The position numbers were made by a program, and so were the translations under genes. A stretch of 64,000 bases of DNA, taken from Alternaria dauci (lineage: Eukaryota; Ascomycota; Dothideomycetes; Pleosporales; Pleosporaceae). Below the pieces are notes generated by a model, which was given only the letters and a program-made list of their open reading frames with translations, was not told the origin of the DNA and made no database searches. Positions 22,513-33,638 of this stretch are shown piece after piece; position 1 is the stretch's first letter, and each line of letters starts with the position of its first letter. Location of the stretch: positions 6,758,001 to 6,822,000 of the forward strand of contig NC_091272.1 of the NCBI RefSeq assembly GCF_042100115.1, written 5' to 3'.

Positions 22513-22828
22513 ACCGTCGCTCGTCTGCGAATCTGGGAGGCTCAATAAGTGTGATTACTAGCTTAGCCGCCTTAGCGTGCTGGAATGAGCGCACAGCAAA
22601 ACGTTAATGAATTGCTCGAGATAATCTCTAGTAATCAACTACGATACTGAAATGGACGGCAGCGCAAGAGTAGACCGAAAATTCTTAACTCCGACCAGCG
22701 ACTCGTTGAGTTTCGGTGCTTATCAGATACGAGATTGAAAAGCTCTAATTTGGTACTAAAGAAGTAGTCAAGCCAAAGTGCGTGCTGAAATCGTCTTTAT
22801 CACCAGTCGATCGTCCACCCTACCTACC

Positions 22829-23675
22829 CTATTCATACGGTCTCATAACCTCATTCCCCGCCACCGCTTCCTCAAACCCCGGAATCGCCGTCGTATGACA
22901 CCAAGGCTTTTGCTCAATCTCCTTCCGGATCTGTGTTGCGAAGCACGTCGACCAGCCCTGTCGAGGTAGTTGCCGTGTCACCGCTTCAATCACCTCGCGG
23001 CTGACGAGATGGGGTTGCCAACCCATATTATCTAGGTACGAATCAGTAAGGGTCTCTCAAACCGTTAACAAAAGGAAGAAATTCACATACCAAGTTCAGT
23101 AGCAAGCTGTACCAACTGTCCCATAGCGCTAATCGTACCCGTCTCTCCAGGATCCTGGTGCCGGATAATCGCTTCAGCAACGCTCTCTGCTTGGATCTTT
23201 GGCGCACCGAGTTCTTGTAACTTGGTCAGAGCGATGAAACCGCCTTGGAACTCAAACGACATATGTGTCGACGACATATTCTGCGATGTAGTACCGATAT
23301 CGTGGAAGAGGCACGTCAGCGCCCAGGTTTCGAGAAACGTGCTGGACTTCCAGTCAGGAAAGTATTGCGTGACGATTTGGTGGCCTGGTGTGTGGTGTTA
23401 GTTTGGTTGTAGATGTTGTTTTTTTAAAGCCGAGTTGGGTATGCGGAGTGCGTACCATAAGCGTACACTCGGAGGCTGTGGTTGTACGTCCTTGTGGGCA
23501 ATTCGCGTTCCGCGTATGCACGCGCTTTCGTCGCCAACTCGCTGTCCGGCCAGATGCTTTTGATGTCGACTGCATCCGCGTTGGTTTGGGGAGCATCAGC
23601 GTCTTTGGCGGAAGGAACGTTGGAACGGTTCCTTGGGACGGCGGTCCAGCCATAATCTCCGATTTCGTTTGACAT
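22829..23675 (-). CDS. HD-domain hydratase, cyanamide hydratase-like
   Basis: Fungal cyanamide hydratases add water to cyanamide to form urea (EC 4.2.1.69) and use an HD-type metal site. Exons 23675-23456, 23384-23091 and 23031-22829 (introns 71 and 59 nt) encode 238 aa, close to the family length. The motif NHSLRVY puts a metal-binding His at residue 65, and the HD pair is at residues 101-102 in TCLFHDIGTT, followed by FEFQGGFIAL and AEAIIRHQDPGETG, a layout typical of this family. I start at MSNEIGDYGW because the frame upstream to 23834 does not resemble the family N-terminus. No signal peptide, so probably cytosolic. Many fungal members are untested and may act on other small nitriles or isocyanides, so the exact substrate is an inference. 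Confidence 0.85.
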
Positions 23676-24385
23676 TTTGTTATGTTCTGGAAGAACTTTG
23701 CGATGAGATGGATTGTAGAAGAGATAAAATTCGTTGTAGTTGTTCAGTTGGGAGTTGAGTTGACGCAACCTTAAGTAGCCACACGTATCATGATGTACAT
23801 ACGCCTTCCGGCCCAAAAAGGTTAGACTTGACATGATGCCACAACCGCACTAGCAACCACCACGTCAAGTAAGCACGTCGCATTAGGAAAATTGCGATTA
23901 GCTACGCGCCTTATCGTCGTTTTGGTCGATTTTGACATCTCCAGACCAACCGTCCTTTTAGTCAGAATGACATCATTTACGTCATACTAAACAACGATGA
24001 TCATACCCAATGATCGTTGCCATACCATACGCCTCCACTAGGAGACTCAGAGGTGACTCTACACACTTGTGGCTATGACGATCAAAGGACAGAGAGTCAA
24101 GCCATATGGGATCAATCGCAAGCATGTCAAACTTTGGAATCGATGTCCATTCTCATCGATCTCAATTACAGAATCACCATCGCCACCATAGTCAGAAGTA
24201 GACCAGATATATGTGTCTACATCCCCTGTACTGTGTCTTATCAATCTCTAAATGCATTCCTCCCCATCACGAGAAAACCAACCTATTTTCGCACCTGTTC
24301 CCGATGCACTAAAGACTTCAAACAGTTTTCCATTCATTTCCATTCCCCTACCTAAACCCCCACGACCAAACCCAGTCCCCGACCA
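23676..24385. other. Intergenic, no gene seen
   Basis: Between the HD-domain gene start and the PAN2 stop. It contains the second copy of a roughly 55-bp diverged repeat (24005-24067, compare 9649-9703). No convincing gene. Confidence 0.5.
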
Positions 24386-27300
24386 TCACCGCCTCAACGG
24401 ACTCCTAAACCCCATACTACCAAACTGACTGCCCCCCTTCTTCGGCGTCGTCAACGGATCATTCGCCTCCCCAGCACCAGCACCAGCACCACCAAAACTC
24501 CCGCTGGCCACCCTACTCCCCCCTCCTCCACCACCTCCAACACGACCCCCACTTCCTGGCGCCTTGAACCCCACCATACTGCCCCTACTATAAACATCAT
24601 TCAACATCGTCTCTACGACGCCCGCATCCTCGTATTCCTGCCACTTCCTCCATAGCTTCAACGCCGTGACCGCATCTTCAATGGAATCGTGCGTCTCCTG
24701 CTGAATACTCTCCTGCAAAAAAAAAAAGAAAAAGATTTCTCGTCAGCTTTTGCACCATGAACATCGCCCTCAAGCAAAGCTACACACAACAACAAGAAAA
24801 AAAAAGGAAATGAAAAGAAGAAGAGGAAGAGGAAGAACATACCTTAAGCACACACCACGCCAAAAACTTCAAATTCAACCTCCTCTTAAAATCCGGCTTA
24901 AACCACAACTGACTCGTATCCACCACCTGCGCGCGCGGGACATGAATATTAATCGTGCGAAAGTCATTCGCAAGCGAGTGTCCAACAAACACACATCCCA
25001 AGTTCAACAGCAACCACAACTTCTTATACGCATGTTTGAGCGACACAGGCGCATGCGGCGACGTCTCTCTATTCAAATCGCCAGGCGAAATACCAGACCA
25101 CTCCGTCAAGTAATCCACAACCGTCTCCGTAACCGCAATATAATCGTCAATAAATGGTAGTCCGGCGTGCTCACCTTCGCCGCGACACACAGAGACACGC
25201 GCGAGCCCTTTACGATCAGGACGAATTGTTTGACGCGTGCCATCAGCCTTCATTTCGATTTCTTCAGCCTGGAGACGAATAAATTCCGCATCGATCGCGA
25301 CCGGGTACCCGGGCCGCGGCTTCTCAGCTTCTGCGTGCAGCAGCTTGAATTTCGTTTCTGGCGGGGGCGGATTAGACGACCACCAGCGGTACAAGATTGA
25401 CGTGTCCAGGTTCTCCTTCCACGAGTCGTCAATCTTGTTGCGAGCAGATTTCAGCTGAAAGGTTAGCACAGACGGCAGTTTCCAGCTTGGTTCGAAACGG
25501 AGTGCTTCTTCCTTGGGGATAGGGCGGACGAGGAAGTCGTTGAACAGGTGCCATCTGTCCTCTGAATCCTCTTCTCGCGAAGACGGTGCGGTGTTGATGG
25601 TCGCGACGAGATGCGGCTTCTGGTGCTCGCCGCTATTGATGTCCGCGACTATCCCGATGAGCTCGTATACCATGATCTGGTGGACTCCGCGTTGCAAGTG
25701 CAGCTTGAGATCCTGACCCTCGAAGCAATAGAATTGGCCCTGATCTACTATGATTCCAATCTCTTGCGGGAGCCAATTGGGTATCGACCACAATAGCTTC
25801 GCTTCGTGACTCTGTATAGCAGCGTTAAGCATCAGTACTCCAGGGACCGATTGTATCGTCTTCCGCTGCACCATCTGCTGGTACCGGTTACACTTTGTGC
25901 ACCAGCCTCTAGTCTGGTCCTGGCGCTCGACGCTTGCCTTCAAGATCTGCGAAAAGGTAGGACGAGGTATGCGTGTGTTCTTCATGACATGCTTCGCCGG
26001 GTACACGAGCTCGTTCACAAAGTTCTTGCCACCACGAATGGTCTCGTTGTTGCATTGCGCACATCGCATGCTCGCTTTCGCCTGCGTTTCCAGCACCTGG
26101 TCCATGGCTGACGGTCCGGTGTGGCCTGGCAGCATCTGCCGGAACTCCTCTGAGACCTTTTCGAGTAAGAATCGGTTGAGGTTCTGGATCATACTGGTAA
26201 GCGCAACATTCGGTGCGAACTCTTCGAGCAGGTTCAGTGAGACTGCATTGGAGAGGCCGCTGAAAGTCTTCAAGAAGTTGGATGCCTGACAGTTGAGGCC
26301 AGCCGCCTTTTCAAGCATGTCGATGAGGAAGCCTAGTTCGCAGAGAAGGCATGACTCGAAAAGACAGGGTGACGCAGTGTGTTGTAGCGCAAGGTTTCGC
26401 AATAACGGGGTGAAGCGGAAGAGCTGTAAAAGCGGGTTAGCGTAGGAGTTGGTGATGTGCGTCTCCAGGCCGGAGTAAGGTGTTTGGTTATAGTATCTGA
26501 TAGCAAGTCAGCACCAGCGTGGCCAGCGCGTACTGGAATACATACGCAAAGTCAAAGTCATCAACACCAAACTTGCTGTACTTGATCTCTACGTTGCCGT
26601 ACATGGCAGGAACATCTTTGCGCGTGACGTCATCGAGATGCAAATCAGTCAAAGTCTCCATGGTCTCCGACGCCAGGGCGTCTGGTTCGGTGAACGACTG
26701 CGAGGCTCGCGTCTTCTCGCTCAAGAACTTGGGCGCGGACAACGACTCGCTTACCCTGTCCACCTGCCGTGTTGCTTCAGCCTGGTTCCTGCGCTTTGTT
26801 CTGGGATTCTTGGCAAAGTAGCCGATCTCGGTGCGGGTCATGTTGTTGAGTATCGCGCTGTCGATCTTGGGTGGAGGAGCGCCGACTTCGAAGACCAGAT
26901 GACTAGGCCAGCTCGAGAGCAGTTGTTCCTTGTAGTATGGCATACCGACAGTGCTCAGGGGCCTAGGAAGTATCAGCGATCTGCATAATGTCACGGTGAA
27001 TAAACCTACGTATCGGGGCTCCAGTCCATCTGCGGCGGCGGTTGGGTATTGTGATCGGCCGTCTCGGTGGGATTACTGTATTCTGGGAAATGCACCTTGG
27101 TAGGAGAACCCCACAAATGAATCTGAGAGTTAGAGTCTGCCAGCGCAATAGCCTCACCCGACGGTGCCATCTCGAAGCCAGTGAGGTAAGAGTCGTAAAA
27201 GTTCAGCTGCCGGAGGTTGGCCGAGTCCGGGTTCATGAGATCGATGACCTGCATATGGCCGTTTTGAGATGCTATAAAAGCCGTGGTGGACATGCGGGGG

Positions 27301-28264
27301 TGCATGCGCACAAAGGCTGCGCCCGTGTGGAATGGGATAGGAGGCAGCTGTTTGAGCGTCTTCAAGGAAAAGACGTTTGTAAACGGGTCGAGCATGTACG
27401 CATACTGTTGTCGAGGAGACCAGCCACATGTTGCGAGAAAGTCGCCCTTAGCGTCCATGTCGCTGATGCTACCAGTGTGTCCCTCGAAGACTTTGATGAC
27501 GGAGAGCGAGTTCGAGTCTAGGATGTGGATACCGCCGTTCTTAGTAGCGGCACAGAGGTATTGTCCGGCGCGCTTCATAATGGTATACTGTGCTTCGGCA
27601 GGGAGCTGCTGTCTGTCAGCGCATATACGCTTCTCCCAACACACGACATACCGTATGCGTAATCACGCCCTTTTCCACGTCCACTTTGAACATTTGCTCC
27701 TGACATCCTGCGACCAGAATCTCGCGCGTGCCTTTTGAGGTAAAGTTCATACATTTCATGTCCTTGAACTCGGCGCTCCTATACGCTGATAGTCAGCCGC
27801 TGCCCATGTGCGTCGTTGATGCCCGTCCTGTAGCCAACGTACGTCAGATGCCATTGTGTGAGCCCGCGGCGGTGGGAGTAGTGGACACTGTGCCTAGAGA
27901 TGGACAGCACGCCCTTGTCGGTGAAGAGAAACTGCTTGACGGGGCCATCGGGTGTCGCATGTCCGCGGTACGAGGTATAGCGTTCGAGATGAGGGCCGAA
28001 GAAGGACGTGACGCGCCCCTGCTAACGTGTGAGTTGGACTGCACCCAGCACGGATCGTGTGTGAACGTACTCACTTGGTTGTTTCCTGTCCATAGCAGTT
28101 CTTGCGTCGTGTCAAAGGCGAATGTAGATATGGGCACATTGGGAACATGTGGTCCTGGGGGCGGCAGTTGAGCAATGGCTAGCTGTGCAGTCGTCAGTCG
28201 CCAGTCGCCGGGTGCATATTTTTGGGTCCCGAGGGCGGCATACCTCATCCCAGTCCGCCTCCAT
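24386..28264 (-). CDS. PAN2: PAN2, catalytic subunit of the PAN2-PAN3 deadenylase
   Basis: With PAN3 it trims mRNA poly(A) tails in the cytoplasm. Eight exons on the minus strand: 28264-28244, 28182-28075, 28021-27843, 27778-27652, 27608-27010, 26962-26546, 26496-24843, 24712-24386; all junctions keep frame and give 1143 aa, the usual PAN2 length. The start gives MEADWDE followed by [11 protein letters not shown] and [12 protein letters not shown], matching PAN2 N-termini. Residues to about 345 form the WD40-type propeller ([14 protein letters not shown]). A PAN3-binding linker follows, then a ubiquitin-hydrolase-like domain without protease activity in this family, carrying CAQC and CTKC zinc ligands. 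The DEDD exonuclease begins near residue 870: Asp886 and Glu888 in AIDAEF, an Asp in [11 protein letters not shown] near 995, and His1043/Asp1048 in THDSIED on the last exon. The C-terminus is a Gly-rich tail. The last intron (130 nt) is rich in oligo-pyrimidine. Confidence 0.95.
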
Positions 28265-29084
28265 GCTTCAGTCGCGTATTGCAGTGCAGTCCAGGAGCTC
28301 GACCGGGCAGCTCCGACATGCCTTGTGCTTGTTTGTTGACAGGCGCGTCGCGGTCGCGGTCGCTGAGGTCTTGCGGCGTGGGGTGAGGTCCGAGCTAAGA
28401 GACGCGAACATGTGTCTTGGTGGGACCGCGGGGCATCCGGGAGCAAAGCCGCGCCCATCACGTCCGAGGGCATGGGTTGTAGTACAGCACACTTCACGGC
28501 CATGATAATATGCACGCACAAGTATTTTTGTCATGTATTTCATTCCTACAAAAGACTTCCAGCACTACGCATATGATCGACTACTTGATGACCCCGCAAA
28601 GATGGTGCATACAACAAGTGGCTACCGTACGTCCGCATGGAAAGAAACGAAGAAAAGTATCTCTTACCTGACACCATGTCCGGTCCTAGCCATCGAAGAT
28701 GCTTGACCAGCAATGTCAGATGAAATGGGTATAGAGCGCCTATCGAGCGGTCGTGCTTAGTGAGCTGGCTCAACAGACGAAAGTGCGCACCGAAGAGTCA
28801 TACCGAAAATATGCAAATGCCGTAAACTTCGTCGAGGTACATGCAGATGTCGTGACAAGCCGTGGTGCGAGAAAACCTATGGCGGGTTAGCTCCGTCTTC
28901 TTCTGCAGAGCGAATAGCTTCGGTTCTCGGTCAGCCATGGATCACTCCATGTAGCTGTACAACCGCGCATGCCTAGGTCTGGAGTTGGCCCAAGGGCAAC
29001 GTAAGCAAGAGGTTCAGAGTATCAAAATGATCTAATGCCACAGTCACATACCACAAAGTGTCCGATGACGGTCCGTCGGTATAC
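28265..29084. other. Intergenic, no gene seen
   Basis: Promoter of PAN2 and 3' flank of the SPF30-like gene, both on the minus strand. The 75-aa frame at 28546-28773 has no support. Confidence 0.5.
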
Positions 29085-30101
29085 TCAGAAGCGCTTGCGG
29101 TCGGCCGAATACTCCTCGTCCTTTTCGGCGTCTCCCTTGTGGTCGTAACGCTGGCGCTTGTGGGTCTCGGTCATGCCCTTGCCGGAGCCTGTGAAGCCAA
29201 CTGTGAAATGTTAGCGGTGGTGTAGGACCAAGGAATGGAACAGTTGCCCACCTCGGCTGCCAGCATCAGTGCTGGTGCGGAACATGGACTCCTTCTTGAC
29301 AACACCCTTCTTCGCGCCCTTGCTCTGGAAGTCGGCCCAGTTTGACTGCCTCTTCTTCAAAATCCCCTTGTTAGCTATGCGACTAGGCTTCTTGTCCTCG
29401 TTTACCTCTAGAACAGCATTCTTGCCAGTGTGCGCATTCGGGTTCATGCTGGCCGGTCCCGAGATGACGTGGGCGCTCGAGACAACCGGCGCAGGCGGCG
29501 CAGCGACAGAAGCCGGCTCGGCCTCTCGCTTGCGCTTGTTCGCCAGAGGGCGTACGGCGGTGCGGTCGACAGTCAGTGTATCGTCGTACTCGATGAAGCG
29601 GACGAGATACTTGGGCGCTGAGACGGAGCCGAGGATACTCTGAATCTTGGCCTTGTACCAGGACCTGTCAGTCCACTGCGCCTCGCAGATGTCACCAATG
29701 CTGAACGAGACTGCCTTCTCGGGCTCCTGCTTCTCCATGGCCTTGCGCAAAACGGGGTGCTTTTCGGGATCGAACTTGGGACCTGCGGGCTCGGCGGGCG
29801 CCTGGGGGAGCTGGGCTTCGAGGGCGGCGAGCTCGGGACGCAGTCGCTCGAGCTTAGCATCGTGTTTGGCGATTTCGTTGAGCATGTCGGTGCGCATGAC
29901 GGTCATCTCGTCGGAGCTTCCGGTGCTGGCAATCAGCTTGTCCATTTCTGCGAGCTATGCAGTGTTAGCCCAGTCACTGCCATGGCTTGGAGGCGCGCAA
30001 CTCACGCCCTCGATCCATCCTGCGCGGAGTCCCTCCTCCTCAGCAATTGCCTGCTTCTTGGCATTGATGGCGTTCTTCGTATGCTTGATATGGTCCGCCA
30101 T
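29085..30101 (-). CDS. SPF30/SMNDC1-like Tudor-domain splicing factor
   Basis: Members of this family bind dimethyl-arginine on Sm proteins and help spliceosome assembly in the nucleus. Exons 30101-30006, 29954-29252 and 29200-29085, with two 51-nt introns, encode 304 aa. The N-terminus is helical and charged (MADHIKHTKNAINAKKQ and a following coiled-coil-like segment). The Tudor domain lies at about residues 115-170: SIGDICEAQWTDRSWYKAKI, then YLVRFIEYDDTLTV. The C-terminal half is Lys/Arg-rich with nuclear-localisation-like runs (KRKREAE, KGILKKRQSNWADF), then SMFRT and a conserved family tail GFTGSGKGMTETHKRQRYDH ending DRKRF. SMNDC1 homologues share this Tudor-plus-basic-tail plan. The gene is divergent from the Yap1-like gene and looks intact. 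Confidence 0.88.
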
Positions 30102-31654
30102 GTTGTCGTTGACTCTGATGGGTGTGGCGTTGGTGGTGTGGGGTTGAATTGTTGCAAGTCAAGTCGCGCCAGTGATTGAGGAAGTCGCGACAGGCAGTGA
30201 CGCTGGACTAGGCAGGCGTTGAGCTTGGCACCGGCCCACCTAGCCTAGACCCTTTTTTCTCCACGCTTCAGCCCTGCTAGTTAGCGAGTGAGCGCGTTTC
30301 AATGCGGTAGTGAACCGTCACCTCGACTTTACCACCTGGCTGCATGTTCAACTAAGGGTCCTCTGCCATTTTGACAGGTGCACATCATGCAGATTTGGGC
30401 CGGGTTTATCATAGTCTCTCTATTCTACCACGGTGCTTGGCATTCTTCCGAGCCAGGAGCCTTGGCACCATTCCGCGCGACTTCACCAACACTAGTGGAC
30501 GGAGAATTCGCATACAGAAGCCTGGCCTGTCAGGAAAAGACTTTTTGAAATGAGAAGAAACGTGGATGTTCGCTGTCCCAAACTCGTGATGCACATGACA
30601 ATGACGCATCATGCGTGATGCTGAATCAGAACCCTGGAAGCATCTACGCCTCTCGCAGTCAACTCCCCAAGACGGCACTGTTTCTCGGTGGACAGACGTG
30701 AGTCGACGTCTAGTTTCTGTGCGAGGAACATGGCTTGGCTCCATGTATAACATGACGAGCACGTCTGCAGAGTGTGAACGCCACTTGAAAAACAGCCCCA
30801 GAGGCAACCGCAGTCGTCCGCGTCGAAATAAATGGTACAAGAGACGGCGTGTGCCGTTGATGTACGTTACTACGTATGTGCCTTGCCAGGAACAGGACGC
30901 TATGATCTGCACGTACTGGTCTGTTTGAAAGTCTTCGATGGCGTTCTTCCCCTACCCCTCCAAGCTTTGTGCTTATCAATCACCGCGCAGGGAACCTCAT
31001 GCTCAACCTGACGCGCAGCTGCGCCCTTCTCAAACGCCGCGCCTCTGCGAAAACAGTCACATCGTTTAATCCAACCTATCAGTGACGTTGCTCGTCCGTT
31101 CATCTCTTCTCGGCCGCATTGTGACAGGCCAGCGTTGTTGCTCCGAAAAGTCGCCCGACCCAAGCTGCTAGGGTGCCGCATACGGCATTAGACCTGGCGT
31201 CCAGGCTGTGAGGCTGCGAATTGACCTGTTACGCCATTCCTCCTTCACCATCTGACCACCTTGCACACAATTTGTCTCCCTTGCCCGTTGTCTGCTCGCA
31301 CTCCCCTCTGACATCGTTGGAGTGAGTGCGCTACACTCCCAGACTGCCCTGGCCTTGTACAGGCCCCCATCCCCCGACTCGCCCACGACTCGTCCGCCCT
31401 CTGAAGACTCGTCGCCTTTACGCCAGACGTCGTGCGTCACCAATACCAGCTTCCCGTACCCCCGCGTGCCCGCATTTTCTACCTTCTGCGGCACTAGGGT
31501 GGCGAAAACGGTTATCGCACGTGGTTGACCGATTGCGCCAGCCCCTCCGCACTTCCGCATCACTGCGCGGCTCGTACCATCGACACCACCCACAAGCTCT
31601 ACCAAGAGCTGCACACAACACCACAGTCCCCGCAATCCCTCAGGTGCAATTGCA
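30102..31654. other. Divergent promoter region, no gene seen
   Basis: About 1.55 kb shared by the SPF30-like gene (minus) and the Yap1-like gene (plus). The right part is C/T-rich (for example 31330-31620), as in long fungal 5' leaders, and probably includes the bZIP transcript leader. Frames such as 30409-30912 (minus) and 31168-31671 (minus) lack any domain. Confidence 0.5.
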
Positions 31655-33638
31655 ATGGCAGGCACTACCAACGACTTCCAGAACGGTGCGCCCTTCTACC
31701 TCGATGCGACGCAGCAGGATCTCCTCCTTGCCGCTTTGGCCTCGAACAACCAGAACCCAAACGACCTCTTCTCCGCCGGCTTCGACAACGGCTCTAGCAA
31801 CAAGCAGTCTGCCAACAATGCGCAGTTCCAATATCCCCTCGACAGCCTCGATCCCGCATACTTCACCTCGCCGCAGCAGCAGGCGCCCGCGAACAACTTC
31901 AACAACAGCGTCGACGAGAGCCCGTTTGTCGACTACCTAGACGGAGACAACAGCTTCGACTTTGACAACGCAGACGGCGACATGATCGGGTCGCTGCCTG
32001 GCGACACGCCCGCCGACTCAAACGAAAAGCGGAAGAGCCCGGGTGACGAGGGCGACGACGATGACGAGGGCGGCGGCAAGCGCAGAGAAGGTGAAGACAA
32101 GCAGGCGAAGAAGCCGGGGCGCAAGCCGTTGACTTCGGAGCCTACGACTGTAGGTGAAAAAGAGGATGCTTACCGTGTATAAACTAACAACAGCTTTAGA
32201 AGAGGAAAGCGCAGAACCGCGCCGCCCAACGAGCTTTCCGAGAACGCAAAGAAAAGCATCTCAAGGATTTGGAGACCAAGGTGCAAGAGCTCGAGAAGGC
32301 TTCCGACGCCACAAACCACGAGAATGGTCTCCTCCGGGCCCAAGTGCAACGGCTGCAGATGGAACTCCGCGAATACCGCAAACGACTCTCGATGAACAGC
32401 TCCGGAGTGACACGCACCCCACCGCTTGCTGGAGGCTTTAGCTCGATGCTGAACAACAGCAGCAGCAACAACAACTTCTCTTTCGAATTCCCGCGTTTCG
32501 GCGGACTCCCGGGCGCTCAGCTCCTCGACAACGGTCCTCTGGCCAAGAAGCCTGCATCGGTTTCGACGAATGCATCAAGTCGACACAACAGCACCGGCGC
32601 TGCCCTTAGCCCGGCTACCAAGGCTAATGACCAGCTCACAAATTCTCCTGGCGCCATGACGGGCAACGGCCAGCGCTCGGGCAGCCTGAACGGCTTCTTC
32701 GGCTTCGACAGCAGCAAGTCCAACAACCACGACACTCCCCGCAGCAACACCGAGAGCTCCACTGGCTCGCAATCACGCGTCTTCCAGTTCAACAGCGGCT
32801 CGTCCAGCCACTCCGACTCTCCCTCCAACTCGTCCACATCGCCCACCAACCAGGACTCGTCGTGCGGGACGACGCCAGAGCCAAGTCATACCTCGCCGAC
32901 GCAGCAGGCGGACACAATCAAGGACGGATATGTGTGTCACGGAAACTCGGAAGGTGAGGTTCTCTTCTGCGAAAAGCTCAACATGGCCTGCGGCAACCCT
33001 CGTAATCCCATGCCCCGTGCGATGTCCACATCTGACGACAAACCTTCTCCTGCAGTCTTTTCACCCGCGCTCTCCTCCAACGCCAACAATAACAAATCAA
33101 CCGCATCGCCGCCCGCGCCCCTCAACGGCATCGATTACTTTGCGAACCAAAACGGCGGACAATTCGATCCCATGCTTTTCGGCGAGTACCGCGACACGCA
33201 GAGTGCGATTGTGGGCGATGGCAACGACTTTACGAATGGCTTCTTCAACGATGCGTTTCTCAACACGGGATACGCGTCGCCGTTCCACTTTGGTGATACG
33301 CCGGCTGCGGTGCAGAAGTCGAATCCGCTCGAGGAGATTGAGCGGATTCAGGACGGTGAGGATGAGGTTGTGCCGGGCGAGGATACGAATTCGTTGTTGA
33401 ATTGTCATAAGATTTGGTATGTATATCTGGAAACGAAGGGGAGGGGTTATGTGCTAACGTTGGTATTAGGGATAAATTGTCGAGTCGACCGGATTTCAAG
33501 GATGGCACGATTGACATTGATAACCTTTGCTCTGAATTGCGGGCCAAGGCTCGTTGTTCCGAGAGCGGTGTTGTCGTGGATCATAAGGATGTTGAGGCGG
33601 CACTGAAGCGTCTACCCAAGGATAAACTCCTGGGCTGA
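31655..33638 (+). CDS. Yap1/AP-1-like bZIP transcription factor
   Basis: Redox-controlled activator of oxidative-stress genes: under stress, disulfides between two Cys-rich domains mask the export signal and the protein stays in the nucleus. Exons 31655-32149, 32200-33416 and 33470-33638 (introns 50 and 53 nt) give 626 aa. The first intron falls just before the bZIP. The basic region at residues 166-186 (NRAAQRAFRERKEKHLKDLE, Yap type) runs into a leucine zipper to about 228. The N-terminal Cys-rich domain is at about 410-435, with Cys in DGYVCHG, VLFCEK and MACGNP. The C-terminal Cys-rich domain is at about 567-605 (LNCHKIW, IDNLCSEL, KARCSESG), which also carries the export signal. The middle is Ser/Asn-rich and disordered. 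All expected redox cysteines appear present, so I expect a functional Yap1 orthologue. Confidence 0.93.

Larger units (their letters stand above)
21377..22828. other. Intergenic, no gene seen apart from a short element
   Basis: Promoter of the pectate lyase on the left, 3' flank of the HD-domain gene on the right. Short element copy C lies at 22417-22512. Frames at 21447-21921 and 22041-22507 have no recognisable domain and look like chance. Confidence 0.5.

Noticed and set aside
30409..31671. 167-aa minus-strand frames in the divergent promoter
   Set aside because: Arg/Cys-rich shadow-type translations without domains; the region fits a long C/T-rich leader.
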